DNA from: Perkinsus olseni
Taxonomy: Eukaryota > Perkinsozoa > Perkinsida > Perkinsidae
Direction: 5' to 3'
Length of the DNA: 60,436 bases
Assembly (NCBI GenBank): GCA_013115135.1
Contig: JABANP010000315.1
Location: 1 to 60,436, forward strand
Part shown: positions 46,190 to 57,150 of the stretch, piece after piece
Position numbering within the stretch: the first letter of the stretch is position 1
Layout: the number at the start of each line of letters is the position of its first letter
Translations under genes and position numbers: made by a program
The notes under the pieces: generated by a model
What the model was told of the DNA's origin: nothing
Seen by the model: only the letters and a program-made list of their open reading frames with translations
Database searches by the model: none

Positions 46190-48074
46190 TATACTCCTGT
46201 CATAAACGACGTCGGATTCATGGCTTAGAGCCTGAGTTCGGCCGAGCCAAGGCCTACCGCATCGACCGGCTCGCCAAGAGTGACGTATTGGCTGAAGGCG
46301 GCCATCAGGTACACGGGAGGAGGCCGTCACGCCGACTGATTATTTACGATTGTGTTGGTATTGATTATCGCCTTGTGGAAACCGAGCTGGGTAGATTGAG
46401 ATGCTTTTGCCTCGTGAAAATTTTAGGGCACTGTCTCCAGCAGTGACTCGTCGTGGCTAGCTCCCTTTGACGTCTAGTAGGAGTAGGTCTAGGCCGCCTC
46501 CTGCCCTCTGTGTAGGGATGCGTGAACACCCTATGCTGGTCCGATGACGGACAATACCTCCTCTCTGGCAGCGATGATAGGCGTCTAGCACTCTGGAGAT
46601 TCGACACGCACGACTTCGACAGTGCTAGCTCGAGTCGGCCAGTTCGCTTGATCGACACGGGTGAGAGCTCCTCCTCATCGTTCGCGGCTCGACCAGGATA
46701 ATCTACGCTTTAGGACATAGTCTGAACATTTTCCACGGCCGCTTCTTCCCGGGCAGTCGCTCTCTCATCGCCAGCTGCAGTTTGGACGCCTCTGTCCGAG
46801 TCCATGACCTTGCAACTACCGCTAGCGTTGTATGCAGCAGCACCGCCCATCGAGAACGCGTCAAAAAGTTGGTAGGAAATGCTGTCTGTCGCTGATAACG
46901 CCGTTGGCGCTGTGAAGGTACTACCGTGGGACTGTCCCTCTCTAGTCATTTCCTGTAGCCATGATGGTACGATAAGACAGATGGATATCCGCGACCCTGC
47001 CACATGCAAGACACCGGATGTAGTAGTGTCGTCGTCAGCGGTGATGATGAGCGCTCGGGCTAGATACTGGCCAGCTGGGGTCAAGGCATCAACGGTATCA
47101 GCGGTGGTTGGCCACTCCGACCCTATTTGATACTAGCCGGTGGCGAAATATCGACACTCCGACTGTACGACCGTCGCCGTATGCAGGCCCTCCGGTGTGG
47201 CGATACGACAGCGCCTTGCGTGGTGAGTGAGCTGCGAGGGCCTGACCCAGCCACTTCTGATAGCGACTTGCGCGACCTCTGCGTCAGTGGTGTATGCCTG
47301 TCCCATACGGGTAGGATAGCTATTGGTTCGTGGATGAATGGTGAGGGTATTTATGCCTTCGATGTCGACTCCCCCAATGAACCCCTCGGCCCCCCATTCA
47401 AAGGCCACGCTAACTTCCGTACCGTCAAGGAGGTATCGTTGGTTGGGCTGAATCAAGAATACGTCGCCAGTGGTAGTGATGATGGTAATTGGTTTGCATG
47501 GCGTCTTCAACAAGACCCCTCTGACTGTGATGACTGCCCTAACGCCGGTCCGCCTTCTGCTGCCGATCCCCCAATCGACCCTAGGCTGGCCTTTGTGGGC
47601 CTCGAGGGGGACTTGGAGGTCGTCAACTGTGTCCAGCAGCACCCTAGCGAAGCATGTATAGTTACTTCTGGCATCGAGAACGATATTAAAGTCTGGCATC
47701 CTCAGCGAGCTGTCACTAGCCATCGAGGGAATCTCTCTGTCCGTGCCGATCCGCGGCTCCGTCAGATCATCGCCCGGAACCTCACACAGTCCGCTGATTC
47801 GCAGGGCCTTAGTAATTTTCTTCTCACAATACTTCGACGTCGTTTCCCTCATGCCCGTAACGTTCAAAGGTTTGGCTCCACCGTTGTGTTCACTCGCTCG
47901 CCCTCCTCTGACAGCAGCGACGCTCCCGAAATCGTCAGCAACACCAGCCCGAGCGACGGCCATTTGTCTGGCAGCTCCATGCCCTATATCTCACCCTCCG
48001 AGCAGGGCATTGAAGTGCCTGGCGCAAGCACCTCGGCCGGTAGCGTTGGAGATGGCGATGAGTGGACCGAGTGA
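46190..48074 (+). CDS. DCAF-like WD40 protein, copy A
   Basis: A WD40 protein of the DCAF6/DCAF8 type, which serve as substrate receptors of CUL4-DDB1 ubiquitin ligases. After a basic N-terminal exon ([20 protein letters not shown]) and an intron of about 200 nt comes [20 protein letters not shown] with RRLALWRF. Then [92 protein letters not shown] with [15 protein letters not shown], and [20 protein letters not shown] with [22 protein letters not shown] and VVNCVQQHP are DCAF-type landmarks. The tail is Ser/Pro-rich and ends at TGA 48072-48074. No in-frame ATG is visible in the first exon, so the start is unresolved. It lies immediately upstream of a paralogue. Confidence 0.76.
47282..47514 (+). 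repeat. 233-bp near-identical tract, copy in WD40 gene A
   Basis: Aligns without gaps to 49208-49440 with two substitutions (acgggtaGg/acgggtaAg and gccttCgatg/gccttTgatg). Sequence just outside on both sides is strongly diverged in the two genes. It encodes the blade from SGVCLSHTG to NWFAWRLQQ. Confidence 0.93.
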
Positions 48075-48213
48075 GATCGTGTGGTCGATCATGCTATTAT
48101 TAAACCAATTCTGGTACTGTGTACTTGTTGCTATCGTCTCTCATACTCGCAACTTGTAGCGTTATTTCGGCCTTGGTTCTGGTTGCAGAGTCCCGCAGCG
48201 ATGTCGTTTTTTA

Positions 48214-50139
48214 ATGGCGACTTATCATCAGTATCATGACTACCGCTACAAGTGCCGCCCAGGGAGGTTATCGCACCTGGAAAGAGCGCGGACGTTGTCC
48301 TCCACTTCCCGCCTCTATCCAGCCAGTCTCAAGCGAGACACCAATGGGGATCTCGCCGGTCATGCGGTGAGTCATGACGGTGGCAGCTGGCTTGTGTTCA
48401 TAGGCGTCTGATGAGTCCTCGCCCGCAGGGATGTGTTAACACGTTGTGGTGGTCCGAGGATGGAGAGCTGCTGCTGTCGGGCAGTGACGATACTCGTTTG
48501 ATGCTCTGGAAGTACAGCGATATCTCTCGAGGGGATGGCGAAGGGAGGTGCAGACCAGCGGAAACGATCGAGACAGGTGACAGGGCTGTAGGCATCGGCA
48601 TGCTCCTAGTCGGTGTTATCATCATTTTGATCAGGTCATCGTTCGAATATCTTTCACGCACGATTCTTCCCTGACCGCTCCTTCCTGGTGGCCAGCTGTA
48701 GTCTGGACACCACTGTCAAGGTCATCGACATCGAGAACGGCATAGTGCTTGAAACTTGCAACACGCATAAGGACATGGTCTCCAAGCTGGTACCGTACCA
48801 CTCATCGCCCCGACCGCCATAGCCTCTGCGGGCCAGGTCATCCCTTGGGACTGTCCACAGCTGGTCATCTCCTGTAGCGCGGACTCGACCATACGGCAGT
48901 TCGACATCCGTGCTGGGCCTTCGTCATCCCAAGTGCTGTCGCGATGGGCCCATTGGCGAAGCGGCATCAACGCCATCAGTGGCGGTTGGGCTATGCGGCC
49001 CTACTCAGTGGGTTGGCCTCTCTCCGCTTCTGCTACTGCTTATCATTGCTATTATCAGGTTTTGGCGGGCGGTGACTGGCCGGTTGTGCAGCTATACGAC
49101 AGGCGACGTATGGATGCCGACCGCGCGTCGGACTCCGGCCCTGGCCCTGAACCTGTGGCCTCGTTCCGAGGGCCCTCTCTCGGAGACAATCGGTCGGAGC
49201 GTCTCAACGTCAGTGGTGTATGCCTGTCCCATACGGGTAAGATAGCTATTGGTTCGTGGATGAATGGTGAGGGTATTTATGCCTTTGATGTCGACTCCCC
49301 CAATGAACCCCTCGGCCCCCCATTCAAAGGCCACGCTAACTTCCGTACCGTCAAGGAGGTATCGTTGGTTGGGCTGAATCAAGAATACGTCGCCAGTGGT
49401 AGTGATGATGGTAATTGGTTTGCATGGCGTCTTCAACAAGGGCCTCGGAGCGTACTACAGGAGGACTTTGGTGGCACCTCTTCGTCGGACTGGAGCTACG
49501 ACGATGAAAACAACAGCAGTAACAATAACAATAACCACGACGATGAGGCCCTCTCTCGCTACCACGTGGACCCTAGGCTGTCGTTCATCGGCTTCGGTGG
49601 CGACCATGAGGTTGTCAACTGTGTTCAGCAGCATCCCTCAGACCTGTGCGTTGCCACCTCCGGCATAGACGAGGACGTGAAGCTGTGGCGGCCGGGGAGG
49701 ACTCAGAAGCGTACCACACAGCGGTCGTTGCGGCAAGCCTGCCGAGCTAACGAAGCACCCGCCAATCTTGGGAGGTACCTCGACTTCCCCGTTATGACCA
49801 TGATGCGGCTGCTGGACGAGCGGGTGAGGAATGGTACTATTCATGATGATAATGATGATGATATTGAAGGCGATGAAGAGGAGTTGTTGGCGAGGCGGCA
49901 ATTGAGGGCACTCGTAATGAATCGTGCCAGAGTGGTAGAAAGATACCTTGTTTGCTCAGTTGGCAAGCGTTGCTCGACGACGCGATTCTGACGAGGACAT
50001 CCAGAGTGCTCCAAGTGCCGGTGATGAGCCTGAGAGTGGTGAGGAGGAGAGTGACCAGGACGACGATGACGATGAAGACGGCTCGACGCCGGACCCGGCA
50101 AGACGGCGGCCTCGTATGATGAGGTGTTTACAGCAATAA
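48214..50139 (+). CDS. DCAF-like WD40 protein, copy B
   Basis: Paralogue of the preceding gene with the same order of blades. ATG 48214 (MATYHQYHDYRYKCRPGRLS) leads to NGDLAGHA, a 71-nt-class intron, then GCVNTLWWSEDGELLLSGSD with TRLMLWKYSD. Later come SIVDTTVKVID-type and SADSTIRQFDIR-type segments, LAGGDWPVVQLYDRRRMDAD, the shared block [20 protein letters not shown], and [20 protein letters not shown] with DEDVKLWRPGR. Between the last two it has an Asn- and Asp-rich insert (NNSSNNNNNHDD at about 49510-49545) absent from copy A. The tail is acidic (GEEESDQDDDDDEDGS). Joining RARV to LASVARRRDSDED would need a 25-nt intron at about 49932-49956, or a frameshift; the last exon in the second frame ends at TAA 50137-50139. 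Confidence 0.76.
49208..49440 (+). repeat. 233-bp near-identical tract, copy in WD40 gene B
   Basis: Partner of 47282-47514. The distance between copies is 1926 bp. The sharp edges inside two otherwise diverged paralogues suggest a gene-conversion patch. Confidence 0.93.
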
Positions 50140-50348
50140 CAGGTATTATTACGTCCACTCTCTGTCGTTGTACTATTGTTTAGGACTTTGTGTGTCTTTC
50201 ATAACCCCATCTTATCTGCTCTCCATGATGACCGTTTTTCCATCTCTACAGCTGTGTGACGAGTTGGGGTTCTGCACTGGTGTATTGGGGGATGGATTCA
50301 GGTTTAATTTGTTCAATCGGTCTTTGTCGGGCCTAGTGAGGTTGAATG

Positions 50349-52151
50349 CAAATAGATCGACTTAAGCAGCTGCAAGATGCTGCTCAGAGAGCGGGGTGTC
50401 ATCGTCAAGGTTGGCGACCCCTTCGTCAGGACGGGTAATCGGCATGGTGGTCTCATTAGGTCCACATGCTCGGTGTAGCAGGGGCCGCTGCGGCGACTGG
50501 TGCTGCCGGTGCAGCACTAGCGGCCTCGGCAGCAACGACAACGGCTGGTCCTAAAGCGAGTCCAGTGTTCGAGGACTCTGAAGCAGCGCCAACCGACTAC
50601 GATACGAGTACGCCGACCACCCCACAGGAGCAGCAGCGGGTCGGCACGGGTAGGCGATCGGGGAGATCATTGTGTTCATTGCCCAACGCCCCGTACAGGA
50701 ACGGAAGTCGCAGCTTTCCTTGGCGTCTCATGGAAGGCATCAGAAGCTAAAGCGGAGGCCGACAAGCGACAGTCGATGGATGAGTTCTACGCGCAAGCTG
50801 GTAGTGTAGCGGGAGATTCGACGACTTGCGGCGATGCTTTTTGGCTCAGGCGACGTCCAACGGGACCTCGGCCGGATCAATAAGAATCTCGACCAGTTGG
50901 ACCAGAAACGGATAGACGTTATTAATGCTACTAGCCAGCAACAGGAGCAAGGTGAGCTGCGGCAACAGCTCCTGGGCTTCGTCTAACGGTGATAGTCCCT
51001 TCTTAGCTATTCGGGACAATGTCGATGAGATCGTCAGTGACGTGAACCGGAATATGGTGGGAACTAAGAAGAAGGTGAGTAGCTTTACATGATGAGCTGC
51101 TAATTTCGTGGCGCAGTGACGCTCCTCCGGCATTTGAGGCGGTTCATCATCATCATTATCGCAATCTGTTCAGATCGAAGCCATGGGAGAGTCCACCAAA
51201 GCCTTCGAGACCAAGTTTGCATCCAAGTGCCACATAGCGTCTGAACTCCGAATCCGTAACGGCATGGAGCAGGCTGGCCTTCGACGGCTCAATGAATATG
51301 TAGTGTCGCTTCTTGGCGTTGTAGAGACGAACGTATCCTGTTTCAGTTGAAACGTTTTCAAAAACTACAATCGGATTTTAACAGCGACATCCGAGAGAAG
51401 GCTCTCCGACAGCTAGCTATCGCAGTGCCTGCCGCGACCGAGGAAGAGGTACCAGTCGTGTCGACTCCGACGTTGTGTAGGGTGTGGTCCTTGTTAGAGG
51501 GAGGCTATGGTTGACCAAGGGGTGCAGCCCCAGGAACAGTACTTCAGGTCGAAGCAGGACAGGATAACCAAGCTACAGGGCTTACGGGACAGGTGAGTGA
51601 CTGAGGGCTGGCGTTGACGGTTATTCCTCTCCCCTTGGCAGGTATGAATCTATTCAACGACTGGAACAGTCGATTCAAGAAGTTAATCAAATGATGATCG
51701 AACTAGCGGTAGCAATGGGGCAGGTCTTTCTTGACTCTGATGGCCGCGTACCGGTCACTGTTGTTGGAAGAAAAACCGTAGGATATCTTTGGCCCTTTGC
51801 TTCAGTTGTTAGTGGAGCAGCAAGGAGAGATGCTCGATTCTATAGAGTTCAATGTTGTGAACACTAAGAATAATGCTGGTAAGGATCTTGAACGAAGAAG
51901 GTCATCTGTCATTGTTCCTGTGTCCTGCGTCAGCTCGAACTGAACGGGCGTTGATCAAGGGTCGCAAGAGACAGCGTCGTAACTTGTGGATCAAGTTCTG
52001 TATATGCGTCTGCTGCGTCATCTGCATCCTCGCACTGGTGAGCCATCCATCTCCCGTTTGCCACCCCCGTCATCTTCGGCTCCCGTTCCAGGTCCTGGGT
52101 CTCCTGTCCTACTTCAAGGTGCTGTTCCCATCTAATAGCAGCAGCAGGTGA
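50349..52151 (+). CDS. Syntaxin (Qa-SNARE)
   Basis: Syntaxins drive membrane fusion as target-membrane Qa-SNAREs. A first exon at ATG 50349 reads MQIDRLKQLQDAAQRAG, an Ala/Thr/Pro-rich linker follows, and a phase-1 intron (50654-50714) joins VGTA to FLGVSWKASEAKAEA. The Habc domain starts MDEFYAQAGDVQRDLGRINK (an alternative start is ATG 50776) and includes ASELRIRNGMEQAGLRRLNE. Then LQSDFNSDIREKALRQLAI and ATEEE lead to the SNARE motif YESIQRLEQSIQEVNQMMIE with LAVAMGQ. A 96-nt-class intron joins this to LLVEQQGEMLDSIEFNVVNT; the zero-layer Gln is in VEQQGE. A basic linker (LIKGRKRQRR) and one membrane span (FCICVCCVICILALVLGLL) end the protein at TGA 52149-52151. Exon joins were checked for phase from 50776 on; the join of the first exon was not resolved. 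Confidence 0.88.
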
Positions 52152-52543
52152 TCACCATTTAATGTTATTATACTTGTTTTGTAAATTGTCCCCACCATTG
52201 CCATCACCCAATTGAAGCGCGCATCAGGCGAGTCACCACCGTTCTACTACTACTCTACCAGCTGCCCTCGAGCAGCGCCTTCTCTCCACCACTGTACCTG
52301 TTTTCGATTATTAAAATTACTCAAGCCGCCGAAGCCGCTGGTCCCGAGGCAGGCACGGGCGCCAAGTTGCTCTCTTTGGACATTCGAGTACTATATATTA
52401 CCCCAACCTGCGGAGGCAACCGGCAGGCGGATCATCGTCATCCAAAGATCTTGTTGAGTTTGGACTCTCCCTGGTCGGGCTGTCCGGCTGTACTTTGTCG
52501 AGATACTAGCGGTTATTTTTTACACCCCCTTCTGCTGCATCTA
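52152..52543. other. Intergenic spacer
   Basis: Open frames here (for example 52212-52457) are Ser/Pro-rich without a domain. Probably 3' UTR of the syntaxin gene and promoter of the small protein gene. Confidence 0.35.
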
Positions 52544-52805
52544 ATGCTGTTCGCTCGATTCGGCCCCAGAACTGCTACCAGAGCCTTCTCAAGCTACAAG
52601 TCGGCCCATCAGGAGACTCCCCTCACCTACTACCGTGCCACCCAGCATGCAACATCCTCTATCAATCACCGTTTGGCTTATGTCAACGCGTAAGAGCTGT
52701 TGCTGCTTCGCTCCGCCGCCCTGTGGTTCTCTGAGTCGCTTGTGCTCTTTCAGGGTTTTCGTCATCTGGGTGTGCGACTCATTGAATGCCGTCCTCGACT
52801 GGTAG
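52544..52805 (+). CDS. Small 65-residue protein with presequence and one membrane span
   Basis: ATG 52544 opens MLFARFGPRTATRAFSSYKS, an Arg/Ser-rich, acid-free start typical of a mitochondrial presequence. A 64-nt intron (52690-52753) joins AYVN to AVFVIWVCDSLNAVLDW; exon lengths of 146 and 52 nt give exactly 66 codons with the stop at 52803-52805. The last 16 residues are a short hydrophobic segment. It could be a small subunit of a respiratory complex or ATP synthase; no family is recognised. Confidence 0.5.
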
Positions 52806-53006
52806 AAGCGGCAGAGGGATGATAGATGATAGACATGTTAGTATTAGTTTTCAGTACCTCCCAGCGACACTTGTGTTCCGAGGCGGGCACCCGGATCCGC
52901 CCCCGAGCAGCAGCCCGTTTTCTCTTCCGGCTACATCGGGTGGTGCTACTCGTTTTCTGGTAGAGTTTGTTTACTCCCCCTTCTTACCAGTGTTAACCCT
53001 ACCACC

Positions 53007-53828
53007 ATGTCCGGTGCTGGTTCTATGATCGCCTTGGGCCCGTTCTTCGCCATTTGCCAAGGCTGCGGTGTCTCCATGCAGAAGGGCCTCTTGTCGTTGT
53101 TGAAGCAAGTTGGTATAACCTACGGTATCAACGCCTTCGTTCGCTACAGTGTCAACAACATGCTGCCCGAGGGCTTCTACGATACTCTTCCATGGGGGCC
53201 TACCGTGGAACTCATGCTCTGCTGCTTGGATCTGCTGGGTATGGTCCAAATAATCTTCTACTCGGATTGCCTCAAGGTAGGCTTCGAAGATGATGCTCGT
53301 CGGGCTTTGGCTGTTGGAGTCACCTGGGCGACACTCGAGGTCATTCGCTACAACTACAACTGGGGCCTCACTGTTGAGATGCATCAATCCAGGCTGGCGG
53401 TCTTCACCCCATCGACCATCATGAGCAACGTCGTTCTCGCGGGAGACGTCTCGCTAGCGGTTGGTATCTGGTTAGCGTACAAGTTCGGCCTGCAACTGCT
53501 CCCCCTCCTCGTGATCTTCTTGTCGGCATTCGTCCTGCCGGGCTTGGCCATTGACCTGCGTACCATCTTTGGTATGCACGACTGGGACAACGAGTTTCTC
53601 GTAACCGTCCTGTCAGTTGCAGGGCTGATCTCGCTGTTTGCTTACTGGGTGTGGGGTAAGTACTACCCTGAGGGTGCAGCGAAGCAGGCTGAGATCGACG
53701 AAGTGGCTGAGGAGAAGCGTGAGAAGGAAGCTGCCAAAGAGGAGGACACCAAGTCGGGCGATATGGTTCCTCAGCGTCGCAGCAAGAAGGCCCGAGCTGC
53801 TGCTGCCAAAAGGAATAAGCACGATTGA
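53007..53828 (+). CDS. TMEM147-like multi-pass ER membrane protein
   Basis: Single-exon frame of 273 residues; ATG 53007 sits in accaccATG. Hydrophobic segments lie at about residues 5-25, 30-55 (LLKQVGITYGINAFVRYSVN), 68-90 (LDLLGMVQIIFYSDCLKVG), 95-115 (ALAVGVTWATLEVIRYNYNW), 140-160, 163-185 and 203-220. The order of G-x-F-A-x-C at the start, VGITYGINAFV, DLLGM and GVTWATLEVI parallels TMEM147, a subunit of the BOS part of the ER multipass translocon. The Lys/Arg/Glu-rich C-tail (KREKEAAKEEDTKSG, KKARAAAAKR) is much longer than in TMEM147 and would face the cytosol. I judge the family by pattern alone; another multi-pass family is possible. Confidence 0.58.
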   Translation: MSGAGSMIALGPFFAICQGCGVSMQKGLLSLLKQVGITYGINAFVRYSVNNMLPEGFYDTLPWGPTVELMLCCLDLLGMVQIIFYSDCLKVGFEDDARRALAVGVTWATLEVIRYNYNWGLTVEMHQSRLAVFTPSTIMSNVVLAGDVSLAVGIWLAYKFGLQLLPLLVIFLSAFVLPGLAIDLRTIFGMHDWDNEFLVTVLSVAGLISLFAYWVWGKYYPEGAAKQAEIDEVAEEKREKEAAKEEDTKSGDMVPQRRSKKARAAAAKRNKHD

Positions 53829-54047
53829 GCCACCACCTGTAGAGAAATGAGGCGCAATTGGAATTTATGTTTCATTCCGTTTATTCGACGAGTATTGTAC
53901 AGTAATTTCTCGATCGCATTGCGTTGTTAGTGGCCTTGTGGTGTAGCGAGTGATATCCATATTAAATCTCAAGCCCCTGGTGAGCTGGCGAGCATCCCTG
54001 ACCGGCAATATATTGGTGGGGTCTCCAGGCCAGGTCATCGATGGTCT
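53829..54047. other. Intergenic spacer
   Basis: Short gap between two plus-strand genes; no gene seen. Confidence 0.4.
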
Positions 54048-55497
54048 ATGGAGACACAACCTGACGGTTTCACAGTCTGTGAGATCTCTCACAAATACTG
54101 CGCCATGGCATCGCTAACGCCGATTCTTGAAGACTCCACCGGCATTCTGGCCGCGAAAATGGAAGCTCTGAGTATGCGAATGAGCAACCTTGAGAGTCTG
54201 TTCTTACCGAATATACCGAGCGTAACGGAACCCCACCCCATAGCTCTTCTCAGTAAGTGCCACCTGTTGAAAGCAACCGTGACGTGAAGGGGAGCCTCAG
54301 CTTGCTGAGAGCATCACCATTGGTACCAGGTACGATGAACCGCTCCCTGTCGGAATGCTTAAGCTTAATCGAAAGAACGGAGTGTGAACTGCGGGACGAG
54401 ATAGATCGGGTCCAGCACGAGCTGAAGGCCCTTCTGGACTCGAAAATCGAGGTGAGTAGAGCCTCGACGGCTCTATTGGGGTCTAGCTGAGCGCTTCGGT
54501 CATCCAATCTGGCCGTTTGAAACTGGGTCCAATCCAGTTTGAAACTGGGACGCGTGAAGGCTGTCCAAAGTGCTCTGCCGCATCCGGATGCAGTTTCATT
54601 CAGAGGGTGAATACTTTAGCTAGCGATGCACTCGCCAGGGTTGACTCACTAGAAGTTGCACGGTCTGGAGACGTTTCGCGGCTCGACAAGCTGGCGAAGG
54701 ATATTAATATTCTCAAACGGGGTGATCGGAAGGAGGCGCAGGTAGACAGTTGCTCCTCAAGTTCGATACTCTCGAATCTGGGAGGCTTGTGTTCTACGCA
54801 GGCCCAGAACAAGACACGGGAATTGGCCGAACATATGGCTGAGCTCCGTCAGGACAACCACAAACTTCGCGTCGAAGTACGTCGCGAGTCTTCCTTCCTC
54901 TTAACCTTCCGTCTGCAGGTGGAAAGTTTATCTGAAACATTTGGGGACTTGGATAAGCGATTCGCTTCTAACAGCTCGCTAGCGGAGATCCAGGAGCGCG
55001 TCCACACTGTAGACGAAGTTGCACAGCGATTTGACCAAACCGACAGGTCCGTTAAATTGGTACGTCTTTCTCGAGGCCCTGACTGGGGAGCTACTGACCG
55101 CTTACCTCCATGAACGAACGTTCACACTTGTCGTAGGTCAATGAGGAGGTTATCCAGTTGAAGGAACGGTTGTTGCTGAGCGAAAACTCTAGGGAGGATG
55201 AGATCGGCGCCGTTCGTACAGGCTTAACTGCCCTGCAGACTTCGATCACCGCGGATCTGGACACTCTTAAGCTCAAATTTGAGAAGCTCGAGAACGTACG
55301 CCTTGTGAAGATTGCGCGGCAGAATGATCACTTGTCAGAGTCGATGGCGTCCATCGTTCGACGAAGCGCAGCAGCTCGATGATCATCCACAAGGCCCTGA
55401 TGTGGTACCAGGCGTGGCTAGTTTACAGAAGATCAGCTTGGAGGTGAAGAACATGGCCCGTGGAGGCTACGGCAGGAGCTCCAGCGGATCAACATGA
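54048..55497 (+). CDS. Coiled-coil protein, multi-exon
   Basis: ATG 54048 or the better placed ATG near 54103 (MASLTPILEDSTGILAAKME) begins it. Successive segments are helical with heptads: LIERTECELRDEIDRVQHEL, TLASDALARVDSLEVARSGD, ELAEHMAELRQDNHKLRVEV, VESLSETFGDLDKRFASNSS, QERVHTVDEVAQRFDQTDRS and, after an intron ending tcgtag, VNEEVIQLKERLLLSENSRE. A last 46-nt intron after LEN joins SRWRPSFDEAQQLDDHPQGP and the stop at 55495-55497. It is probably a structural or cytoskelet-associated protein; no family can be named. Confidence 0.52.
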
Positions 55498-57150
55498 ACG
55501 CTTCTCTGCGCTATGATATGATCTGTGTTCGACCCACGTTGGAGACAGGAAGGTGAATAGAAGAAGGAAGATGTCCACGTCAAGATCTCTGAGCCAAGAT
55601 GGCCGACGAAAACCATGATGTACGCATCATCTAGTCGAACATACAACTGTGGGATACCCTGTTAGACACCCTGTTGCTGCGCGGAACGGCAAGCGTTCAC
55701 TACACAACACTAAAGCAACGGCTATAGGTATCAACTCAGGCGCGAACTCTACGTCAAAGCACAGGTACTTTTCAGAGCAGATAAAATTTCTCAAGGGGTT
55801 CCCACGGTAAGCCCAACAGAGTTGTGTGAACGGGTCTGTCACCTTCAAATTCGGAGTCCGAACTTCGGGGTCCGGAGAGCTTAAGCGAAATAAGCTTACG
55901 TGCTGGATCCAAAATCCAACAGGAACGGAAGATAGAAGTTTACGGAGACGTTCTGGTTCTTTCCACCATTCAGTCACTGAATGGTGCAAAGAATCTTCGA
56001 GTCTCGAATAAAGCGATAGACTCGGAAGTCAACGAGAGGCTTTGGGAGAAACGATCGCCCAGCTTTAGCATAAATGAATCGGCGGCTAAAGGAGCTAGCA
56101 TAAATGGCTGCTAAATCTACCATCGTCCCCAACACGAGAGATTGACTCCAGCGATGACTGACTCGAGAACAAGTAGCTGCCACCAGTACAGCACTACAAC
56201 TCAGGACAGTGTGGCTATCTGAGACGGCGCCCAAAGAGAGGTGAAATTGGACTGGATGGGAGCTATGCAATAATGTGATCTACAGCACACTAAGCTAAGC
56301 TGAGCGTTGCACTGATACTCATGGACGCGAGTGCGTCAGACGGTTATCTGATACTTATGGTACAAAGTGGCAGTAAAGGTAAGTGTAGCGATGATAGTCT
56401 AACAGCTGAATAGTACTCAACCTGGCTGTAGCTGTTACATAGCGTATACTATAGTCGTCACTATCTTGTCACTATAGTGCACAGCGAAGACAGGGACACG
56501 CTAGCGCCACGGAGGCGCCATTGGCACGCATGTCGAGTAGGCATGATAGCGCTGCGGGATCCCGGATGGAATGTGAAGTATCGGGGTGGCCGTAGAAGAC
56601 CGAAACAAAGATGTCCTTGTGGGCAGACAAGTCTGAGTGGCTCTGGATTACGGACACTCTCAATACTTGGAACTCGAAGTCTATAATGCGTTTTTGTCTC
56701 CCTGTTGTCTCCCAGTCCTCTGTCAATATATGTCGTTATATCAAGTCGTCGGCCCAGTAGTTGCCGAGATCGCTGTGCGGCTTGCGTGGAGCATACATTT
56801 ACAAATGCCAGTCCTTTTCGTTCTTTCCCAAAGAACCCCGTAGAAGGTTCGTAATGGCGCTTAATTGTTATGAATTGTGGGGTAGGATGCGTGCCGCACG
56901 TGCGCACGCAGCGGGTGAGTTGGATAGCTTACTACGCTAAGCAAAGTGTGACCACGGTCGATTTTGGCGGAGCTGAAAAGGGACATACCCGGGTTAAGTT
57001 TGCCTTTGCGGTATATTCTTGCTTTGCTCACCGCCTGCGAGTCTCGGCTTGAATTCTATCGAACAACACGTGAAGTCTGCGATTAGTCGATAAGTTATAT
57101 TCGTTTGTGTTAGCCTTTATATACATTTCTAGGTCTCTGTGCCCTTACCA
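55498..57150. other. Gene-poor stretch of 1.65 kb
   Basis: The longest stretch without a supported gene. Frames at 55627-55989 and 56461-56907 (minus) have no ATG-to-domain support and no neighbouring exons. The piece ttctag at 57126-57131, 20 bases before the next ATG and preceded by an AT-rich pyrimidine run, is a plausible splice acceptor for a 5' UTR exon or a trans-spliced leader. Confidence 0.4.

Noticed and set aside
55627..55989. 120-codon minus-strand frame
   Set aside because: No domain, no signal, no exon joins, and it lies in a gene-poor stretch with open frames on several strands by chance.
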